A DNA stretch of 64,000 bases, taken from the NCBI RefSeq assembly GCF_030388665.1, contig NZ_CP128846.1, positions 2,170,001 to 2,234,000 on the forward strand, in the 5' to 3' direction. The translations under genes were made by a program, and so were the position numbers. Below are positions 34,298-42,905 of the stretch, in pieces. Each line of letters opens with the position of its first letter. Positions within the stretch are counted from its first letter, which is position 1. This stretch comes from Streptomyces flavofungini. GTDB taxonomy: Bacteria; Actinomycetota; Actinomycetes; Streptomycetales; Streptomycetaceae. The notes under the pieces are model-generated. The model was not told the DNA's origin, searched no databases, and saw only the letters and a program-made list of their open reading frames with translations.

Positions 34298-36295
34298 ATG
34301 TCTGCTGAGTCCGCTGAGTCCGCCGAGTCCGCTGAGTCCGCCGAGCCGATCGCATCACCCGCGCCGCAGGCGCCCGAGGGGCCGGGAGCGCCGGAAGCAC
34401 CGGAAGTGCCGGAAGTGCCGGAAGTGCCGGAAGCATCGACTTCGCATCTTGCCCGGCGCCGCCTGCTCGCCGCCGCCGGTGCCGTCGGCGCCGCCGGATT
34501 CGTCGCCGCGACCGGCACGCCCGCCGCCGCCTCGGCCGGGCACGGCCCCCGCCGCAGTGCCGCCCTCGTCGTGCACAACGCCCGCGTGTTCACCGGCGTG
34601 CGCGGCTCCGGGCCCGCGCGGGCGGTCGCCGTCGGGCGGGACGGGCGGATACTCGCCGTCGGGTCGGACGCCGAGGTGCGGCGGTTCGCGGGGCGGGACA
34701 CTGAGGTCGTCAACGGGCGCGGCGGCAGCCTGCTCAGCGGGATCCACGACGCGCACGCCCACCCGACGGACGCGGCCACGCGCTCGCTGAGGCCCTCGCT
34801 CGACGGTGCCGAGCAGACCGTCGAGGAGCTGCGGAAGACCCTCACCGGGTTCCTGAAGGACACCTCCGGCGACGAGCCGGACGGCTGGCTCGTCGTGGAG
34901 GACTGGAACCCGGTGGGCCTGCTGCCGCGCGGCACCGCCCCGCACCACTCGATGCTCGACGCCCTGCCCACCCGCCGCCCCCTCGCCCTGCGCGGCGCCG
35001 ACGGCCACAACATGTGGGTCAACCAGCGCGCCCTGGACATCGCGAAGATCACCGCCACGACACCGGACCCCGTCGGCGGCAAGATCGTCAAGGGGCCCGA
35101 CGGCAAGCCGACCGGCGTGCTCAAGGACGACGCGCAGCCCCTGGTGTCCCGGCACATCCCCGAGCCCGACGAGGCCGCGCTCGTCGCCGCGGCCGCGAAG
35201 GTGTTCGCCGAGGCGGCGGCATCGGGGATCACCACGTTCATGGAGGCGGTGACGGGCGCGGACGAGCTGGCCCTGTACCGGGCGCTCGCCGCCGCGGGCA
35301 AGCTGCCGCAGCGGGTCGTGCCCGCGCTCCGGCTCACCTCCGAGCAGGTCAAGGACCCGCGCGCATCGCTTGCGTACGTGAAGAAGCTGCGCGCCGGCTT
35401 CGACGCAGTGCGCGGGCTCCGGTTCGGGACCGTCAAGGTGTTCCTCGACGGCGTCATCGAGTATCCGGCGCAGACCGCCGCGCTGCTCGAGCCCTATCTG
35501 GACAAGGACGGCAGGCCCACCGATCACCGCGGCGACCTGTATGTGTCGGCCGCCGACCTCGGACGGCTCGCCGCCGCCCTCAACGCCGAGGGCTGGCAGC
35601 TGCACGCGCACGCCATCGGCGACCGGGCCGTGCGCACCGCCCTCGACGGGTACGCGTACGCCCTGCGCCGCACCGGCCGCCGTGACGTCCGCAACACCAT
35701 CGCGCACCTCCAGCTCGTCGACCCGTCCGATCTGCCCCGCTTCGCCGAACTCGGCGTCGTGGCTTGTATGCAGCTGCAATGGGCGACGCGGAACGCCTGG
35801 ACGGTGGACTCGCTGCTCCCCTACCTCGGCGCGCCCCGGCACCGCTGGCTGTACCCGGCGCGCAGCCTGCAGGCGCACGGCGCGCGGTTGTCGGGTGGCT
35901 CCGACTGGCCGGTCGATCCGCTCCAGGTGTGGAACCAGGTCCGCACCGCCGTCGACCGGCGCGGCACGGACGCCGAGGGCGAGGGCGACCTGTACCGCGC
36001 GAAGGAGGGCATCAGCCGTACGTCGTCCCTGCTCACGCACACCCTCGGCAGCGCGCGGCAGCTCCGCGTGGAGCGCCTCACCGGGACCGTCGAGTGCGGC
36101 AAGCAGGCGGATCTGGTGCTGCTCGACCGCGATGTGACGCGGTGTCCGGTGGCCGAGATCAGCGGCGTCGAGGTGCGCCTCACGCTCGGCGGAGGCACAG
36201 TGGTGCACGACGGCGAGTCGCCGTCGGGGCGCGCCGCCGCCGCCCGGGTGACGCGGGCGGCGGGCCGGCCCCGGGTGACCTGCGGCTGCGGCTGA
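34298..36295 (+). CDS. Tat-exported amidohydrolase (YtcJ-like, amidohydrolase family 3)
   Basis: A 665-aa predicted metal-dependent hydrolase. The N-terminus is odd: five SAE repeats, then five PE[VA] repeats, before a twin-arginine signal (ARRRLLAAAGAVGAAGFVAA, about residues 50-69). The mature part has the YtcJ pattern: SGIHDAHAHPTD for the first metal site, HAIGDRAVRTALDGYAYA and a late GGSDWPVDPLQVW. Substrates of this group are diverse (imides, N-acyl compounds, carbamates), so none is assigned. The ATG at 34298 has GGAG five bases upstream; an ATG six codons earlier is in frame but less well placed. The LacI gene is divergent and probably controls it. Confidence 0.87.
   Translation: MSAESAESAESAESAEPIASPAPQAPEGPGAPEAPEVPEVPEVPEASTSHLARRRLLAAAGAVGAAGFVAATGTPAAASAGHGPRRSAALVVHNARVFTGVRGSGPARAVAVGRDGRILAVGSDAEVRRFAGRDTEVVNGRGGSLLSGIHDAHAHPTDAATRSLRPSLDGAEQTVEELRKTLTGFLKDTSGDEPDGWLVVEDWNPVGLLPRGTAPHHSMLDALPTRRPLALRGADGHNMWVNQRALDIAKITATTPDPVGGKIVKGPDGKPTGVLKDDAQPLVSRHIPEPDEAALVAAAAKVFAEAAASGITTFMEAVTGADELALYRALAAAGKLPQRVVPALRLTSEQVKDPRASLAYVKKLRAGFDAVRGLRFGTVKVFLDGVIEYPAQTAALLEPYLDKDGRPTDHRGDLYVSAADLGRLAAALNAEGWQLHAHAIGDRAVRTALDGYAYALRRTGRRDVRNTIAHLQLVDPSDLPRFAELGVVACMQLQWATRNAWTVDSLLPYLGAPRHRWLYPARSLQAHGARLSGGSDWPVDPLQVWNQVRTAVDRRGTDAEGEGDLYRAKEGISRTSSLLTHTLGSARQLRVERLTGTVECGKQADLVLLDRDVTRCPVAEISGVEVRLTLGGGTVVHDGESPSGRAAAARVTRAAGRPRVTCGCG
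34301..34345 (+). repeat. 9-bp tandem repeat encoding Ser-Ala-Glu x5
   Basis: Five units of the form TC[CT]GC[CT]GAG directly after the amidohydrolase start codon. The copies differ only at wobble positions. Replication slippage could vary the length of the N-terminal extension. Confidence 0.85.
34391..34435 (+). repeat. 9-bp tandem repeat encoding Pro-Glu-Val/Ala x5
   Basis: Five units of CCGGAAG plus TG or CA inside the same N-terminal extension, before the Tat signal. The three middle copies are identical. Confidence 0.85.
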
Positions 36296-36431
36296 GCGCG
36301 GGCGACGAGCCGGGCCCGGTGCGGCCCGGCTCAACTCCCGGGCGCAGGGCGGCCCCCGAGGGCGCGAGCGCGGCCGCGCGCCCCGCTGGGAACCGGTCAC
36401 TCCACCAATGGCCCACCCCAGCGCGTACGCC

Positions 36432-36448
36432 ATCTCATATCTGAGATA
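36432..36448. promoter_or_regulatory. Dyad overlapping the HTH-murA promoter
   Basis: ATCTCA-TATC-TGAGAT (36432-36447), containing TATCT-G-AGATA (36438-36448), ends ten bases before the ATG. It overlaps where the -10 element or a leaderless start would lie. An autoregulatory site for the gene's own HTH domain is the simplest reading. Confidence 0.5.
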
Positions 36449-36458
36449 GCCTGCACCT

Positions 36459-37988
36459 ATGGCAGACGACTACCTCGTACGCATCGGCAAGCTCATCCGT
36501 GACGCCCGGCAGCACCGTGGCTGGACTCAGGCGCAGTTGGCCGAGGCGCTCAACACCAGCCAGAGCGCTGTCAACCGCATCGAGCGCGGCAACCAGAACA
36601 TCAGCCTTGAGATGATCGCCCGCATCGGTGAGGCGCTCGACAGTGAGATCGTCTCGCTCGGCTATGCCGGTCCGATGCATCTGCGGGTCGTCGGCGGCCG
36701 TCGCCTCTCCGGCTCCATCGACGTCAAGACGAGCAAGAACGCCTGTGTCGCTCTGCTGTGCGCGTCGCTGCTCAACAAGGGCCGCACGGTGCTGCGCCGC
36801 GTCGCCCGCATCGAGGAGGTCTACCGCCTCCTGGAAGTCCTCAACTCCATCGGCGTGCGCACGCGTTGGATCAACGACGGCGTCGACCTGGAGATCGTGC
36901 CGCCCGCGCAGCTCGACATGGACGCCATCGACGCGGAGGCCGCCCGCCGCACCCGCTCGATCATCATGTTCCTGGGCCCGCTCCTGCACCGCATGGACCA
37001 CTTCAAGCTGCCCTACGCGGGCGGCTGCGACCTGGGCACCCGCACGATCGAGCCACACATGATCGCGCTGCGCCGCTTCGGCCTGGACATCGCCGCGACC
37101 GAGGGGCTCTACCACGCGGAGGTCGCCCGCGACGTCACGCCCGACCGCCCGATCGTCCTGACCGAGCGCGGCGACACGGTGACGGAGAACGCGCTCCTCG
37201 CCGCCGCCCGCAGCGCCGGCACCACGGTCATCCGCAACGCCTCCTCCAACTACATGGTCCAGGACCTGTGCTTCTTCCTGGAGGCGCTCGGCGTCAAGGT
37301 CGAGGGCATCGGCACCACGACGCTGACCGTGCACGGCGTCCCCACCATCGACGTCGACGTGGACTACTGCCCGTCCGAGGACCCGGTCGAGGCGATGAGC
37401 CTGCTGGCCGCCGCCGTCGTGACCGAGTCCGAGCTGACCGTCAAGCGGGTGCCGATCGAGTTCCTGGAGATCGAGCTCGCGGTTCTCGAGGAGATGGGCC
37501 TCGACCACGACCGGTCGCCGGAGTACGCGGCGGACAACGGCCGCACCCGCCTCATCGACCTCACGGTGCGCCCCTCCAAGCTGGAGGCGCCCATCGACAA
37601 GATCCACCCGATGCCGTTCCCCGGCCTCAACATCGACAACGTCCCCTTCTTCGCGGCCATCGCGGCGGCGGCCCAGGGCCAGACCCTCATCCACGACTGG
37701 GTCTACGACAACCGCGCGATCTACCTGACGGACCTCAACCGCCTGGGCGGCCGCCTCCAGCTCCTGGACCCGCACCGCGTCCTGGTCGAGGGCCCGACGC
37801 GCTGGCGCGCCGCCGAGATGATGTGCCCGCCCGCGCTGCGGCCCGCCGTGGTGGTGCTGCTCGCGATGATGGCGGCCGAGGGCACGTCGGTGCTGCGCAA
37901 CGTGTACGTGATCAACCGCGGCTACGAGGACCTGGCGGAGCGGCTGAACTCGGTCGGCGCGCAGATCGAGACGTTCCGGGACATCTGA
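36459..37988 (+). CDS. murA: MurA-like enolpyruvyl transferase with N-terminal XRE helix-turn-helix
   Basis: A 509-aa fusion. Residues 1-70 form an XRE-type HTH (IGKLIRDARQHRGWTQAQLA, LNTSQSAVNRIERGNQNIS). The rest is an EPSP-synthase-fold UDP-N-acetylglucosamine 1-carboxyvinyltransferase domain. The substrate-binding Lys-Asn is KTSKNA (Lys93, Asn94) and the loop Cys190 in YAGGCDLGTRTIEPH corresponds to the fosfomycin-target Cys115 of E. coli MurA. PFPGLNIDNVPFFAA is the family's central motif in a slightly changed form. Streptomyces carry a standard murA elsewhere plus this HTH form next to acnA. It may make peptidoglycan precursor under special conditions and sense its own state. The ATG at 36459 is ten bases after a palindromic operator, with no strong ribosome site. 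Confidence 0.92.
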   Translation: MADDYLVRIGKLIRDARQHRGWTQAQLAEALNTSQSAVNRIERGNQNISLEMIARIGEALDSEIVSLGYAGPMHLRVVGGRRLSGSIDVKTSKNACVALLCASLLNKGRTVLRRVARIEEVYRLLEVLNSIGVRTRWINDGVDLEIVPPAQLDMDAIDAEAARRTRSIIMFLGPLLHRMDHFKLPYAGGCDLGTRTIEPHMIALRRFGLDIAATEGLYHAEVARDVTPDRPIVLTERGDTVTENALLAAARSAGTTVIRNASSNYMVQDLCFFLEALGVKVEGIGTTTLTVHGVPTIDVDVDYCPSEDPVEAMSLLAAAVVTESELTVKRVPIEFLEIELAVLEEMGLDHDRSPEYAADNGRTRLIDLTVRPSKLEAPIDKIHPMPFPGLNIDNVPFFAAIAAAAQGQTLIHDWVYDNRAIYLTDLNRLGGRLQLLDPHRVLVEGPTRWRAAEMMCPPALRPAVVVLLAMMAAEGTSVLRNVYVINRGYEDLAERLNSVGAQIETFRDI

Positions 37989-37996
37989 GGCGTCCG

Positions 37997-38015
37997 GGGC
38001 GGTCGTTACCCGCCC
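37997..38015 (+). terminator. Short hairpin after the HTH-murA gene
   Basis: GGGCGG / CCGCCC with a seven-base loop, eight bases past the stop and followed by TCGTT. A second pairing with GGGCGGG further on is possible. Weak as a terminator. Confidence 0.35.
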
Positions 38016-38056
38016 TCGTTGGAGTCCGGGCGGGTCCCGGTGTGAAGGTGTGCCCC

Positions 38057-39514
38057 ATGCCACCTCGCACCGTGACCCGCCTGTTCGCCGTCTGCGCCGC
38101 GCTCGCCCTGCTCGCGGGGTGCGGCTCCGGCGGCTCAGATAGTGACGGGTCCGGCGAGTCCGGCCGGGACGCGTCCGCTTCGCGGGCCCCGGACGTCGTG
38201 CCGACCGAGAGCCGGCCGCCCGTGCCCGGGCGCGGCTCCGGCGACCCGGACGACATCAACGGCGACGGCCACCGCGACCTGCTCATGAAGGTTTCGGGGC
38301 CCGACCCCCGGAGCCGCGGCGGCGGAGCGTCCCACATCGCCGTGGTCTTCGGCACCGGGCGCGGCCTCGACCCGACGGTCCGCAGCGTGTTCTCGTCGCG
38401 CCGGCTCGGGCTGCCCGCCGTGCAGGCCCCGGGGACCGGGGTCGTGCTCCCGGAGACCACCGCCGACCTGGACGACGACGGCTTCCCCGACTTCCTCAGC
38501 CGCGGCGGCGAGGAGATCCCCGAGGCGGAGCGCGGCCCCACCGGCTCCTCCCACCGCCGGATCGAGTACGTGACGTGGGGCGGCCCGGACGGGCCCCGGC
38601 CCACCGCGACGGCGACCCGTCTGCGACTGCCCGCGCAGGACGCGGCGGAGGGCTACGGCGCGATCGTGCGCGGCGACTTCGACGGCGACGGGCGCCACGA
38701 CCTGGCGGGGCTGCGGCAGGACGGCACGGCCGTGGTGCTGTTGTTCGGCCCGTTCACGCGCGCGGGAGCGGCGGCGCGCACGGAGCGGCGCCCCCTGTCC
38801 GAGGACGGCCCGGCGTCCTACGGCAGGCTCCACGCGGACGAGCTGCCCGCCACCGGCAAGCCCCGCACCACCGGCCTGTTCGTGCACTACGGCAACGACG
38901 GCGAGCAGTCCGCGGGCGCCTACTTCGCCGCCCGCCCCGGCGGCGGCCTCGCCGCCACCGCTCGCTCGGTGCGCAAGGGGAACGGCCACGCCTTCGGCGA
39001 CTTCGACGGGGACGGCACCCGTGACCTCGCGGTCGGCGACGACGGCGGACGCAACAACGAGCCGGGCGCCTCGAAGGAGGACGCCGACGTCCACGGCAGT
39101 TACGCCGTCTACCCGGGCGGCGACGGAGCCGTGCGCACCCACCTGCCGCCCGAGGGCGCCCGCCAGGGCTCCTACACGGCCGTCGACCCCGACGGCGACG
39201 GCCGCGACGCGCTCCTGCGCGGCACTCCCCGCAACCCGGTCCTCATCGACGGCGACCGCCGCGTCGGCCGACTCGTCCGCAGGCCGCCCGCCCGCGTCGA
39301 CGGCACCCGCATCCCCGTCGGCAGCGGCACGCACCAGGTGCACACCGCCGCCGACTTCGACGGCGACGGCAAGGACGAGGTGGTCCTCTCCTGGACCTCG
39401 ACGAGGCTCACCGCCGTCAACGGCTCGGAGCCGACGCACTGGTGGATCACGGACGGCGTGGGCGCGAAGGACGACGCGGCGTTCTCCTCGCGGAGGTTCG
39501 CGCGGCGGGGGTGA
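38057..39514 (+). CDS. FG-GAP/VCBS-repeat lipoprotein
   Basis: A 485-aa surface protein. The signal peptide (LFAVCAALALLAGC) ends in lipobox LAGC with Cys22, followed by a Gly/Ser/Asp linker. The body has several calcium-binding FG-GAP-like loops: DINGDGHRDLL, DLDDDGFPDFL, GDFDGDGRHDLAG, GDFDGDGTRDLAVGD and ADFDGDGKDEVVLS, about one per 60-90 residues as in an integrin-type beta-propeller. The function is probably adhesive or binding. The ATG at 38057 has AAGG nine bases upstream. It lies 68 bases after murA on the same strand and may be partly co-transcribed; it ends at a bidirectional hairpin. Confidence 0.85.
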   Translation: MPPRTVTRLFAVCAALALLAGCGSGGSDSDGSGESGRDASASRAPDVVPTESRPPVPGRGSGDPDDINGDGHRDLLMKVSGPDPRSRGGGASHIAVVFGTGRGLDPTVRSVFSSRRLGLPAVQAPGTGVVLPETTADLDDDGFPDFLSRGGEEIPEAERGPTGSSHRRIEYVTWGGPDGPRPTATATRLRLPAQDAAEGYGAIVRGDFDGDGRHDLAGLRQDGTAVVLLFGPFTRAGAAARTERRPLSEDGPASYGRLHADELPATGKPRTTGLFVHYGNDGEQSAGAYFAARPGGGLAATARSVRKGNGHAFGDFDGDGTRDLAVGDDGGRNNEPGASKEDADVHGSYAVYPGGDGAVRTHLPPEGARQGSYTAVDPDGDGRDALLRGTPRNPVLIDGDRRVGRLVRRPPARVDGTRIPVGSGTHQVHTAADFDGDGKDEVVLSWTSTRLTAVNGSEPTHWWITDGVGAKDDAAFSSRRFARRG

Positions 39515-39533
39515 GGCGGGTGGGCGCGGCGGG

Positions 39534-39582
39534 GCTGCTCCCGAGCCGCCGGGCTCCTCCTCGGAAGGCTCCGGGGAGCAGC
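39534..39582. terminator. Bidirectional terminator between the FG-GAP and kinase-like genes
   Basis: GCTGCTCCC (39534-39542) pairs with GGGAGCAGC (39574-39582), with an inner GAGCC/GGCTC stem. It lies exactly between two converging stop codons. Confidence 0.7.
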
Positions 39583-39585
39583 GGT

Positions 39586-40209
39586 TCAGGCAGGCGCCGC
39601 GGTGCCGGTGGAGGCGTCCCCCACCGTCTCGGCGACACGGTCGGCCAGGTCCTCCCACGGACGCGGACCGACGACCGGCACGCCGGCGGCCCGCGCCTGC
39701 GCGGCGAGCCACCGGCCGTACAGCACGCTGACGCGTGCGCGATGGCGCTGGGGTCCGGCCGCCGGCTCCCGGCGCAGGTAGTTGGCCGTCACCTGTCCCT
39801 CGTCGTCCTCGTGGAGAAAGACGGCACGGACCGGGCCATGGGGCGTCGCCGGTCCGGGCAGGACGTAGTCCCCTTCCAGGATCACCGGGGTGTCGGTGCC
39901 CACATGGTTGGCCACCACCGCCTCGATCGCCGGCTCCAGCGCCTTGGCGATCGCGATCTGCCGCTCGACCACCGACTCGGGCGTCTGGTCGGCGGCCTCC
40001 GGGTGAGTGCGCCAGAAGTGGACCTCCGGCAGGTGCTCGGGCAGCGTCACCGCGAGGAGTGCCTCCACGATGTCGTCGACCTCCACGACGGGGACGTCGT
40101 ACCGTCGCGCCAATGCCCGTCCGACACCGGTCTTCCCCATCCCCGACGCGCCCCCCACGACGAGCACCCGCCAGTCGGGAGGACTCTTCACCGCATCCGT
40201 ACCGTCCAC
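39586..40209 (-). CDS. Small P-loop kinase-like protein
   Basis: A 207-aa protein with Walker A GGASGMGKTG (about residues 19-28) after VLVV, an acidic pair VEVDDIVEALL, and a later VILEGDYVLPGPA that could be a Walker B-like or substrate loop. The pattern recalls small-molecule kinases such as 2-phosphoglycerate kinase-like or shikimate/gluconate kinase-like proteins. The substrate is unknown. The GTG at 40209 gives VDGTDAVKS; the ribosome site is poor. It stands alone between a convergent FG-GAP gene and the next minus-strand gene. Confidence 0.75.
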   Translation of the reverse strand: MDGTDAVKSPPDWRVLVVGGASGMGKTGVGRALARRYDVPVVEVDDIVEALLAVTLPEHLPEVHFWRTHPEAADQTPESVVERQIAIAKALEPAIEAVVANHVGTDTPVILEGDYVLPGPATPHGPVRAVFLHEDDEGQVTANYLRREPAAGPQRHRARVSVLYGRWLAAQARAAGVPVVGPRPWEDLADRVAETVGDASTGTAAPA

Positions 40210-40323
40210 GCGGGCAGAGTACTGGAGCCACTCCTTTCACCTGAGCCACATCAGCCGCAGCGGTCCCCGTTCGGGGAACGGTCGCGGTGGCCGTTCCCCG
40301 ACGGCTGCCCATGAAGGACGAGC

Positions 40324-41160
40324 TCAGGCCTTGTCCACGAACTCCCTGATCGCGTCGGCCAAGCCGTCCGGGCGGTCGAGGGGGATCAGGGTGCCGCAGC
40401 GGTCCAGCTCCACCAGGTGCCCCTGGGGCAGCAGCGTGGCCAGCCTGCGGCCGTGCTCGGGAGGCATCATGCGGTCCTGCTCGCCCCAGACGACCAGGGC
40501 GGGGCGGTCGTAAGCCCGCAGGCCGTCGACGGCCGCCATCATGTCCGTCTTGCGGACGGACCGCAGGTAGTCGACGAGGACGCGGCGCGCGCGGGGGTCC
40601 TTGCGCAGCGGTTCGATCCAGTGGTCGATCAGGTCGTGCGGTACGGGCCGGTGGGCCATCACCGCGTACCCGGTGCCGGGCAGGCGCCGCAGCGGGCGGA
40701 CGGCGAGCCCGTGCGCGAGCAGCGCGATGCCGCCGGGCACCTTCGACGCCAGGTCAAGGAGCTTGCCGCCCGCGCCCGGCGGATAGTTGTCGAAGGCCTC
40801 GCAGCCCGCGATCACCAGACGGCCCACGCGCTCGGGCCGCTCCGTGACCAGTTGCTGGAGCCGGCCGCCGTCGTTCTCGACGAACACCGTCTCGTCGCCG
40901 AGCGCGAGGGCGTCGGCGAACTCGCCGACGAGCAGCGCCATCGTGCGCGGCGTGAGCGCGGCGCCCGGCTTCAGCGGCAGACGATGGCTGCCGTACGGGA
41001 GCGTCGGCACCAGGCAGCGGAAGGCGGCGCCGAGCCGGTCGACGACGTGCCGCCACACCGTGCCGTCCTGGGCGGGCCCGTGCACCAGGACGACCGGCAC
41101 GCCGTCCCCGCCGCTGTCCTCGTACGCGATCGGGCCCACGCCGAGTTCGACCCGCGGCAT
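40324..41160 (-). CDS. Alpha/beta hydrolase of the aromatic-CoA cluster
   Basis: A 278-aa alpha/beta-hydrolase-fold enzyme. The oxyanion region is VVLVHGPAQDGTVW. The nucleophile elbow reads VENDGGRLQQ, so the nucleophile may be Asp as in haloalkane-dehalogenase-like members. The late DRPALVVWGEQDRMMPPEHG holds the usual acid, and the His is probably in LPQGHLVELDRCG. The ATG at 41160 shares one base with the RidA stop (TGATG), so translation is coupled. Being downstream of ridA and 450 bases from the acyl-CoA dehydrogenase gene, it probably cleaves a ring-derived intermediate or a thioester in the 2-aminobenzoyl-CoA route; this role is inferred. The open frame extends to 41211 but overlaps ridA. 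Confidence 0.82.
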   Translation of the reverse strand: MPRVELGVGPIAYEDSGGDGVPVVLVHGPAQDGTVWRHVVDRLGAAFRCLVPTLPYGSHRLPLKPGAALTPRTMALLVGEFADALALGDETVFVENDGGRLQQLVTERPERVGRLVIAGCEAFDNYPPGAGGKLLDLASKVPGGIALLAHGLAVRPLRRLPGTGYAVMAHRPVPHDLIDHWIEPLRKDPRARRVLVDYLRSVRKTDMMAAVDGLRAYDRPALVVWGEQDRMMPPEHGRRLATLLPQGHLVELDRCGTLIPLDRPDGLADAIREFVDKA

Positions 41161-41558
41161 CAGTCGACCACCGCGATCCCGTCCAGCTCCACCAGGCACT
41201 CCTCGTCCCACAGCCGGACCGCGCCGATCACCGCCATCGCGGGGTAGTCGCGGCCCGCCAACTTCTTCCAGATCCGGCCGAGTTCGGGGGCGTGGGCGCG
41301 GTAGTCGGCGACGTCGGTGGCGTACACCGTGACGCGGGCGAGGTCGGCCGGGGTGCCGCCGGCCGCGCGCAGGGCGGCCAGGAGGTTGGCGAGGGCGCGC
41401 TCGAACTGCTCCGGCAGGCTCCCGCCCGCGGGCTTGCCGTCGGTGTCGAGCGCGGTCTGCCCGGCGAGGAAGACGAGGCGGCCGCCGGTGGCGACGACGG
41501 CGTGCGAGAAGCCGGTGGGCGGGGAGAGGTCGGCGGGGTTGAGTCGGTCGAGGCTCAT
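41160..41558 (-). CDS. RidA/YjgF-family enamine/imine deaminase
   Basis: A 132-aa RidA-fold protein (LNPADLSPPTGFSHAVVATG, LVFLAGQTALDT, QFERALANLLAALRAAGGTP, RVTVYATDVADY). The active-site arginine expected near residue 105 of typical RidA is not in the usual C-terminal position: here the end reads AMAVIGAVRLWDEECLVELD. There VRL supplies an Arg and the Glu of ECLVELDGIAV is conserved. RidA proteins hydrolyse enamines and imines. In a 2-aminobenzoate route this could release ammonia from the amino-cyclohexene intermediate. The ATG at 41558 starts the gene; its stop overlaps the hydrolase start. Confidence 0.88.
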   Translation of the reverse strand: MSLDRLNPADLSPPTGFSHAVVATGGRLVFLAGQTALDTDGKPAGGSLPEQFERALANLLAALRAAGGTPADLARVTVYATDVADYRAHAPELGRIWKKLAGRDYPAMAVIGAVRLWDEECLVELDGIAVVD

Positions 41559-41615
41559 GCGGTGGTGCGCTCCTTCTGGGTCGCGTTCACTGACGTGGCC
41601 ACTGTCCGCTCGAAG

Positions 41616-42779
41616 CTATCGCTGCCGCGCGGCCGCCGGGTCGGCGGCCTCCGCCCGCACGGGCTGTCTCCCGTACAACTCCTTGGCGATGACGGCCCGT
41701 TGGACCTCGCTCGCGCCCTCGTAGATGCGCGGGGCCCGCACCTCGCGGTACAGGTGTTCCAGGAGGTGGCCCTGGCGCAGGGCGCGGGCGCCGTGCAGCT
41801 GGACGGCGGTGTCGACGACGAACTGGGCGGTCTCCGTGGCGAACAGCTTCGCCATCGCCGCGCGCCCCGCGATGTCCGGCTCGTCGCGGTCGTACGCCGC
41901 CGCGGCCGCGTACACGAGAAGGCGTGCCGCCTCCGTGCGCGTCGCCATCTCGGCCACCTGGTGGGACACCGCCTGCAGGTCCTTCAGCTTGCCGCCGAAG
42001 GCGTCCCGTGCCGCGGTGTGCGCGAGCGTGGCGTCGAGGGCGGCCTGGGCCATGCCGACGGCGAAGGCGCCGACGCTGGGGCGGAAGCGGTTGAGGGTGG
42101 TCATGGCGACGCGGAAGCCGCGGTCGCGCTCGCCGAGGGCGTCGTCGGCGCCGACGCGGACGCCGTCGAAGGCGAGGGTACCGATCGGGTGCGGCGAGAG
42201 CATCGCGAGGGGGGTGCCGGTCAGGCCCGCGCGGTCGGCGGGCACGAGGAAGGCGGTGACGCCGCGGGCGCCCGCGTCCGGGGTCGTACGGGCGAAGACG
42301 GTGTAGAAGTCGGCTTCGGGCGCGTTCGAGATCCAGGACTTCTCGCCGGTCAGGCGCCAGGCGCCGGGGCCGTCGGGCTCGGCGGTCAGGGCCAGGGCGG
42401 CCGCGTCGGAGCCCGCGCCGGGCTCGGAGAGGGCGAAGGCGGCGACGGCACGGCCCGCGCGCACGGGCGGCAGCCAGCGCTCGCGCTGCGCCGGGGAGCC
42501 GTGGGCGTGCACGGGGTGGGCGCCGAGGCCTTGGAGGGCGAGGGCGGTCTCGGCCTCCGTGCAGACGCGGGCGAGGGACTCGCGCAGCAGGCACAGGTCG
42601 AGCGCGCCGGAGTCGAACAGGGCGTCCAGGAGCCCCAGTTCGCCGAGCTCCTGGACCAGGGGGCGGTTCACGCGGCCGGGGTCCCCCTTGTCGGCGAGGG
42701 GGAGCAGCCGCTCGGCGGTGAGCTCCCGCAGCCGTTCACACCGGGCGGTCTCTTCCGGATTGAGCGAGAATGCGGTCAT
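41616..42779 (-). CDS. Acyl-CoA dehydrogenase
   Basis: A 387-aa FAD-dependent acyl-CoA dehydrogenase: helical N-terminus, middle beta domain (AFALSEPGAGSDAAALALTAE, EKSWISNAPEADFYTVFA) and helical C-terminus (AVQLHGARALRQGHLLEHLY REVRAPRIYEGASEVQR, in the usual register). The catalytic base in this family is often a Glu in the segment just before REVRAP or in YEGASE; GASE is present. It would oxidise the alicyclic CoA ester formed after ring reduction. The ATG at 42779 has GAGAGG six bases upstream. Its promoter region (42780-42905) is shared with the divergent ligase gene and holds the operator-like sequence at 42816. It heads the leftward acyl-CoA dehydrogenase / ridA / hydrolase unit. Confidence 0.92.
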   Translation of the reverse strand: MTAFSLNPEETARCERLRELTAERLLPLADKGDPGRVNRPLVQELGELGLLDALFDSGALDLCLLRESLARVCTEAETALALQGLGAHPVHAHGSPAQRERWLPPVRAGRAVAAFALSEPGAGSDAAALALTAEPDGPGAWRLTGEKSWISNAPEADFYTVFARTTPDAGARGVTAFLVPADRAGLTGTPLAMLSPHPIGTLAFDGVRVGADDALGERDRGFRVAMTTLNRFRPSVGAFAVGMAQAALDATLAHTAARDAFGGKLKDLQAVSHQVAEMATRTEAARLLVYAAAAAYDRDEPDIAGRAAMAKLFATETAQFVVDTAVQLHGARALRQGHLLEHLYREVRAPRIYEGASEVQRAVIAKELYGRQPVRAEAADPAAARQR

Positions 42780-42815
42780 CCCGGTCCTCTCCCCTCGCGC
42801 GCCGCTCCATCGCGT

Positions 42816-42854
42816 TTATCGCGCACCGTTGACTGTCGTCACCATCACGATACG
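42816..42854. promoter_or_regulatory. Operator-like sequence in the ACAD/ligase divergent promoter
   Basis: TTATC, then TGACTGTCGTCAC (42830-42842, a TGAC/GTCA dyad) and CGATACGC. The same blocks in the same order occur upstream of the enoyl-CoA hydratase gene at 48821-48860. Binding by the cluster's PaaX protein is the natural inference. Confidence 0.65.
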
Positions 42855-42905
42855 CTCGTCTGGCTGGCGCACCACAACGCCCGACCGGCAAAGGGGCGAG
42901 GCACC

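Noticed and set aside
36758..38056. Extension of the FG-GAP gene's open frame back through murA
   Set aside because: The extension is out of frame with MurA and has no motif; a lipoprotein signal and ATG at 38057 define the start.
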